NCBI GenBank assembly: GCA_028293365.1
Contig: JAQGOX010000556.1
Span: forward strand, 1 to 8,731
DNA length: 8,731 bases
From: Verrucomicrobiales bacterium
Lineage (GTDB): Bacteria; Verrucomicrobiota; Verrucomicrobiia; Limisphaerales; SXQI01
Direction: 5' to 3'
Made by a program: the position numbers and the translations under genes
Shown: one piece after another, positions 5,572-8,731 of the stretch
How the letters are laid out: every line of letters starts with the position of its first letter
Numbering within the stretch: the first letter of the stretch is position 1
The notes under the pieces: generated by a model
Seen by the model: only the letters and a program-made list of their open reading frames with translations
Database searches by the model: none
Told to the model about the DNA's origin: nothing

Positions 5572-7752
5572 ATGCGAATGCGTATGTTTTGGGTTTTCCT
5601 AATAGCGGGCTGCTTTATCGCCTGCGAAGCGGCGGATGTTTCAGAGAAATTTCAGCCTTGGCGATCCAATCATCTGGTAGGAAGTCCCGAACCGCCTTCC
5701 CCCTTTCGAACTGTGCGCATTTATCCAAACGTGAAATCACACGAAGGAAAGAGCGCCAACCACGACCCTTTTGGACCGGTTGCCGCACAACGAGAGCCTG
5801 GAGCCAATCGTATCATTTTCATGGAGAATTATGGATATGGGGAATTGCGGACGGTGCTCCGGCGTTTTGAAGCGAAGCCCAATGCGGCGGAAGCAGAGTC
5901 AATTCTGGAATTAAAAGAACATGGCTACTGCATCACTTTTCACCCGCAGTTTGCGACGAACGGTTACGTCTTCCTGGGATTGAATGGACCCAATCCATCA
6001 GGAAAAGTCTGCACGCGAATTGTTCGTTATACTTTCAACAATCAAAGCCCGCGGCACGTCCTGCCTGAATCACGCAAACTAATCATCGAATGGCCCAGCA
6101 ATGGACATAATGGTGGCGATTGTGCCTTCGGAAAAGATGGAATGTTGTATGTCACATCGGGAGACGGTACGAGCGGTCTGGATGTCGATAACATGGGACA
6201 GAATCTTTCAGCGATGTTGAGCAAAGTTCTCCGCATCGACGCGGACGGTGCAGCAGCCGACCAGGGTTACATCGTGCCGAAAGATAATCCATTCGTTGGG
6301 ACCGAGGGTATTCGTCCGGAGACGTGGGCCTATGGCTTGCGAAATCCCTGGCGTATCACAAGCGACGTGACAAGCGGTCAGATCTGGGTTGGCGAAAACG
6401 GCCAGGATTTGCGGGAATACGCGCATCTGCTTGGACGAGGTGAAAATTACGGTTGGAGTGCGTACGAGGGTAGTCGCCCGTTTTTATTAGCACGCCTTCG
6501 CGGTCCGTCGCCATTCACGCCGCCGACTATTGAACACGATCACGGAATGTTTCGCTCGCTCACTGGAGGTCTGGTTTATCGCGGAAAGGCATTTCCAGAA
6601 TTGGATGGGGCTTACCTTTACGGCGACTTCACAACCGGTAGAATCTGGGCTATGAAGCACGATGGCTCGAAAGTTTTTTGGCATCGCGAGCTGGTTGATA
6701 CGGCTTTAAACGTGGTTGGCTTTGGAAAGGACGTCGATGGAGAACCGCTGATCGTTGATTACAACGGCGGTTTCAATCGACTTGAACGAAGACCGCCGAG
6801 CACAGATTTACCTGCCTTTCCAAAACTCCTAAGCGCTACGGGCTTGTTTGAAGATTTAAAAACGTTGCGCCCGGCGCCGGGAGTAGTTCCTTATCAAATC
6901 AACGCTCACGGTTGGCATGACGAGGCGTATGGGGATCATTGGATGGGCTTACCCGCGAATGTAAAAATTCACCCCGAGGCCGATTCTCCCTGGAACGCCG
7001 ATGATGGAATCGTGCTCGCACAAACCCTATCCCTGAGCGGCACCGGCGGGCCACGCCGCATTGAAACACGAGTGCTGCTTAAGCAGGAAAATGATTGGAC
7101 TGCCTATACGTATATCTGGAATGAGGAGCAGTCCGAGGCGGCGTTGGCTCCTGCAAACGGGGAGCGCTTGAAACTGAATCTCAGTGATAGCACAAAGCGA
7201 ACCTGGGCAGTTCCGAGCCGGACTGAATGTTTGATGTGTCACTCGCGCGCAGCGAACTTCGCCCTCACTCTCAACACCCGCCAGTTGAATCGCGGTTACG
7301 GCGACGCTAACTCTGAGAGCCAATTAAAATGGCTGGAGCAAAATGGCATCACGACCACATTGCCGCAAGGAATTGAAAAAGTGCCCGCTTTTACTCCTAT
7401 GACGAATACGAGCCTCTCCGTTGAATCCAGGGCGCGGACATATCTCGCGGTCAATTGCGCCCATTGCCATACACAGGATGGTGGCGGCAATGCTGCCATG
7501 AATCTGCTTCCCCAACTTAAGCTCAGCGACATGCATTTATTGAATGAGCCAGCTCAGCATGGGCTGGGTGGTAAAGATGCAAAAATTGTTACCCCCGGCG
7601 CGCCCGCCCGCTCGGTTTTAATGACACGCGTCGCCCTGCGCATCCCTGGCCAAATGCCGCCTGTCGGAACTATTCGACCCGATTTCGAAGGTGTGAAAAT
7701 GCTGACAAGCTGGATCTCGTCGCTACCGGCGCAGGACGCTTCGGGACGTTGA
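5572..7752 (+). CDS. Sugar-dehydrogenase-like beta-propeller fused to SO2930-type dihaem cytochrome c
   Basis: This 726-residue exported fusion begins with signal sequence MRMRMFWVFLIAGC. IAGC at 11-14 fits a lipobox, so it may be a lipoprotein; otherwise cleavage is near ACEA at 17-20. About 40-405 is a glucose/sorbosone-dehydrogenase-type propeller with NGHNGGDCAFGKDG (His179, equivalent to the catalytic His of soluble PQQ glucose dehydrogenase) and YGLRNPWR (Arg257, Asn258, matching the conserved RN pair). About 410-726 matches the SO2930/HNE_0200 dihaem family: LLSATGLFEDL near the start, then PSRTECLMCHSRAANFAL with haem site 553-557, CAHCH at 629-633, and candidate axial Met695 in GQMPPVG. 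The likely reaction is periplasmic PQQ-dependent oxidation of an aldose, with electrons passed to the attached haems. The frame extends upstream to an ATG at 5419, which would overlap the divergent gene's start; I chose 5572 because the signal peptide starts there. No clear ribosome binding site is present. Confidence 0.9.
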   Translation: MRMRMFWVFLIAGCFIACEAADVSEKFQPWRSNHLVGSPEPPSPFRTVRIYPNVKSHEGKSANHDPFGPVAAQREPGANRIIFMENYGYGELRTVLRRFEAKPNAAEAESILELKEHGYCITFHPQFATNGYVFLGLNGPNPSGKVCTRIVRYTFNNQSPRHVLPESRKLIIEWPSNGHNGGDCAFGKDGMLYVTSGDGTSGLDVDNMGQNLSAMLSKVLRIDADGAAADQGYIVPKDNPFVGTEGIRPETWAYGLRNPWRITSDVTSGQIWVGENGQDLREYAHLLGRGENYGWSAYEGSRPFLLARLRGPSPFTPPTIEHDHGMFRSLTGGLVYRGKAFPELDGAYLYGDFTTGRIWAMKHDGSKVFWHRELVDTALNVVGFGKDVDGEPLIVDYNGGFNRLERRPPSTDLPAFPKLLSATGLFEDLKTLRPAPGVVPYQINAHGWHDEAYGDHWMGLPANVKIHPEADSPWNADDGIVLAQTLSLSGTGGPRRIETRVLLKQENDWTAYTYIWNEEQSEAALAPANGERLKLNLSDSTKRTWAVPSRTECLMCHSRAANFALTLNTRQLNRGYGDANSESQLKWLEQNGITTTLPQGIEKVPAFTPMTNTSLSVESRARTYLAVNCAHCHTQDGGGNAAMNLLPQLKLSDMHLLNEPAQHGLGGKDAKIVTPGAPARSVLMTRVALRIPGQMPPVGTIRPDFEGVKMLTSWISSLPAQDASGR

Positions 7753-7769
7753 TTCTGGGAAGGAATCAA
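7749..7769. other. Hairpin spanning the stop codon of the sugar-dehydrogenase fusion
   Basis: TTGATTC (7749-7755) and GAATCAA (7763-7769) are perfect inverted repeats around a 7-nt loop, and the TGA stop at 7750-7752 lies in the left arm. No T-tract follows, so it is not a standard intrinsic terminator. It could stabilise the 3' end of the transcript or be chance. Confidence 0.3.
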
Positions 7770-7803
7770 ATGCAAATTGTCTCCTGCTCCAAACCAGAAT
7801 TTG

Positions 7804-7826
7804 CGGAATTCTCCGTCGGAATTCTC
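7804..7826. repeat. Tandem direct repeat (CGGAATTCTC x2, 13-bp period) upstream of the glycosidase-like gene
   Basis: CGGAATTCTC occurs at 7804-7813 and 7817-7826, separated by CGT, and ends 38 bp before the ATG at 7865. Each copy contains the palindrome GAATTC, so the pair can also form a small stem-loop. The position suits an operator or leader structure, but there is no independent evidence of regulator binding. Confidence 0.45.
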
Positions 7827-7855
7827 TTGCACCGCATCGTCGCTGATTGTTGCGT

Positions 7856-7861
7856 AGAGGG
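7856..7861 (+). promoter_or_regulatory. Ribosome binding site of the glycosidase-like gene
   Basis: AGAGGG is followed by ATC and then the ATG at 7865. It is the clearest Shine-Dalgarno-like motif among the plus-strand genes here, though the 3-nt spacing is short. It supports ATG 7865 as the start, in agreement with the signal peptide that follows. Confidence 0.5.
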
Positions 7862-7864
7862 ATC

Positions 7865-8731
7865 ATGATTCCCTTATTCCGACCGGCTTTTGCATTCACC
7901 ATTGTCTTTCTGGCTTTGGCCACGATGAATAGCGAAGGAGCGCATTTGCGTTTGCACCCTTCCAACCCGCATTATTTTGACTTTCGCGGGAAGCCGACCG
8001 TGCTGATAACTTCAGGCGAACATTACGGCGCAGTCCTAAATGAGGAGTTCGATTATAAAACGTATCTCGCGACTCTCCACCGGGATCGACTTAATCTCAC
8101 GCGAACCTTTACCAACTACCGCGAGCTACCAGGCGCATTCGGCATCAGCGGAAATAGTATGGCTGCAAAGACGGAACGTTACCTCGCTCCCTGGGCGCGC
8201 AGCACGACTCCCGGTTATCTCGATGGCGGGAGCAAATTCGACCTGAAACAATGGGATCCCCGCTATTGGACACGACTCACGGATTTCGTCATAGAAGCCG
8301 GGCGCCAGGAAGTGGTTGTCGAGATTAATGTGTTCAGTACGTTTTATGACAACAATTCCTGGAGCGCGAGTCCCATGAATGCAAGCAACAATATCAATGG
8401 AATTGGAGCGGTCGCCCACAATGAGCCTTTCACTCTGAAGGATGCGGAATTGACCGCCATAGAAGATGCTTATGTAAAAAAACTGGTCGAGACACTGCGA
8501 AACTTTGACAATGTGTACTACGAGATTTGCAACGAGCCCTATTTCGCGGGACCAACGGCGCAATGGCAAAAGCACGTTTCCGAAGTTATCAGTGGCGCGG
8601 AAGAGAACTTTCCTCTCAAACATCTCATCTCCCAGAATTTCGCAAATGGGTCTGACAAAATCAAAGAACCGAATCCGCTCGTTTCAATCTATAATTTTCA
8701 TTACGCCATTCCCCCGGACGCCGTCGCATTG
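7865..8731 (+). CDS. Secreted glycoside-hydrolase-like protein, TIM-barrel clan GH-A type (3' end outside window)
   Basis: The frame is open for 289 codons to the window end. Residues 1 to about 26 are a signal peptide (hydrophobic core FAFTIVFLALAT). The segment LRLHPSNPHYFDFRGKPTVL (28-47) resembles the N-terminal beta strands of cellulase-like and DUF4038-like glycosidases. It is followed by DRLNLTRTF (74-82), EVVVEINVFSTF (149-160) and NVYYEICNEPYF (216-227). The NEP motif places Glu224 as the likely acid/base of a GH-A barrel. IYNFHYAIPP (275-284) fits the later strand before the nucleophile, which lies beyond the window. The protein probably cleaves a polysaccharide or glycoside outside the cytoplasm; the substrate and GH family are not determined. 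It begins 112 bp after the sugar-dehydrogenase fusion, so co-transcription is possible but not shown. A 165-residue reverse-strand frame at 8126-8623 is a shadow. Confidence 0.87.
   Translation, partial: MIPLFRPAFAFTIVFLALATMNSEGAHLRLHPSNPHYFDFRGKPTVLITSGEHYGAVLNEEFDYKTYLATLHRDRLNLTRTFTNYRELPGAFGISGNSMAAKTERYLAPWARSTTPGYLDGGSKFDLKQWDPRYWTRLTDFVIEAGRQEVVVEINVFSTFYDNNSWSASPMNASNNINGIGAVAHNEPFTLKDAELTAIEDAYVKKLVETLRNFDNVYYEICNEPYFAGPTAQWQKHVSEVISGAEENFPLKHLISQNFANGSDKIKEPNPLVSIYNFHYAIPPDAVAL

Noticed and set aside
8126..8623. Minus-strand 165-codon frame
   Set aside because: It is antisense to the glycosidase-like gene, which has a signal peptide, a ribosome binding site and the NEP catalytic motif.
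1..8731. Mobile element, CRISPR array, toxin-antitoxin or defence system
   Set aside because: I found no transposase or integrase motifs, no regularly spaced repeats, no terminal inverted repeats and no recognisable toxin or nuclease domain; the tRNA shows no duplicated 3' end that would mark an attachment site.

Overview
The window looks like a chromosomal segment from a bacterium of the Planctomycetes-Verrucomicrobia-Chlamydiae group, most likely a soil-type Verrucomicrobium. The main evidence is the 1158-residue protein with the typical PVC layout: a membrane-bound-dehydrogenase-type beta-propeller, HEAT repeats and a C-terminal CxxCH haem domain. The base composition is moderate, codon use is similar across the genes, and at least two genes lack a clear Shine-Dalgarno sequence. 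The lineage is inferred from gene families; no species-level marker is present.

Layout, left to right. (1) Positions 3-134, plus strand: the C-terminal tail of a membrane protein that starts outside the window. (2) Positions 150-225, minus strand: a complete CAU-anticodon tRNA with encoded CCA, probably tRNA-Ile2 (lysidine type) rather than elongator Met. (3) Positions 364-1350, plus: a secreted tandem c553-like dihaem cytochrome c. (4) Positions 1494-1811, minus: an unrecognised 105-residue protein with a plausible ribosome binding site. (5) Positions 1948-5424, minus: the large PVC-type propeller/HEAT/cytochrome c protein. (6) A divergent intergenic region of about 147 bp. (7) Positions 5572-7752, plus: a glucose/sorbosone-dehydrogenase-like propeller fused to an SO2930-type dihaem cytochrome. 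(8) Positions 7865-8731, plus: the N-terminal part of a secreted glycoside-hydrolase-like TIM-barrel protein, cut by the window end.

How the genes may work together (inference). Three neighbouring exported proteins carry five CxxCH haem-attachment motifs, and two of them carry dehydrogenase-type beta-propellers. A secreted glycosidase-like protein follows the sugar-dehydrogenase fusion. A plausible reading is an extracytoplasmic carbohydrate module: the glycosidase releases sugars, the propeller enzymes oxidise them, and electrons pass through fused haem domains and the small dihaem cytochrome to the respiratory chain. Substrates cannot be read from sequence. I saw no mobile element, CRISPR array, rRNA, phage gene or defence system. 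The less explained items are the 105-residue orphan, the sugar-dehydrogenase/cytochrome fusion, and two short direct repeats with a 13-bp period.
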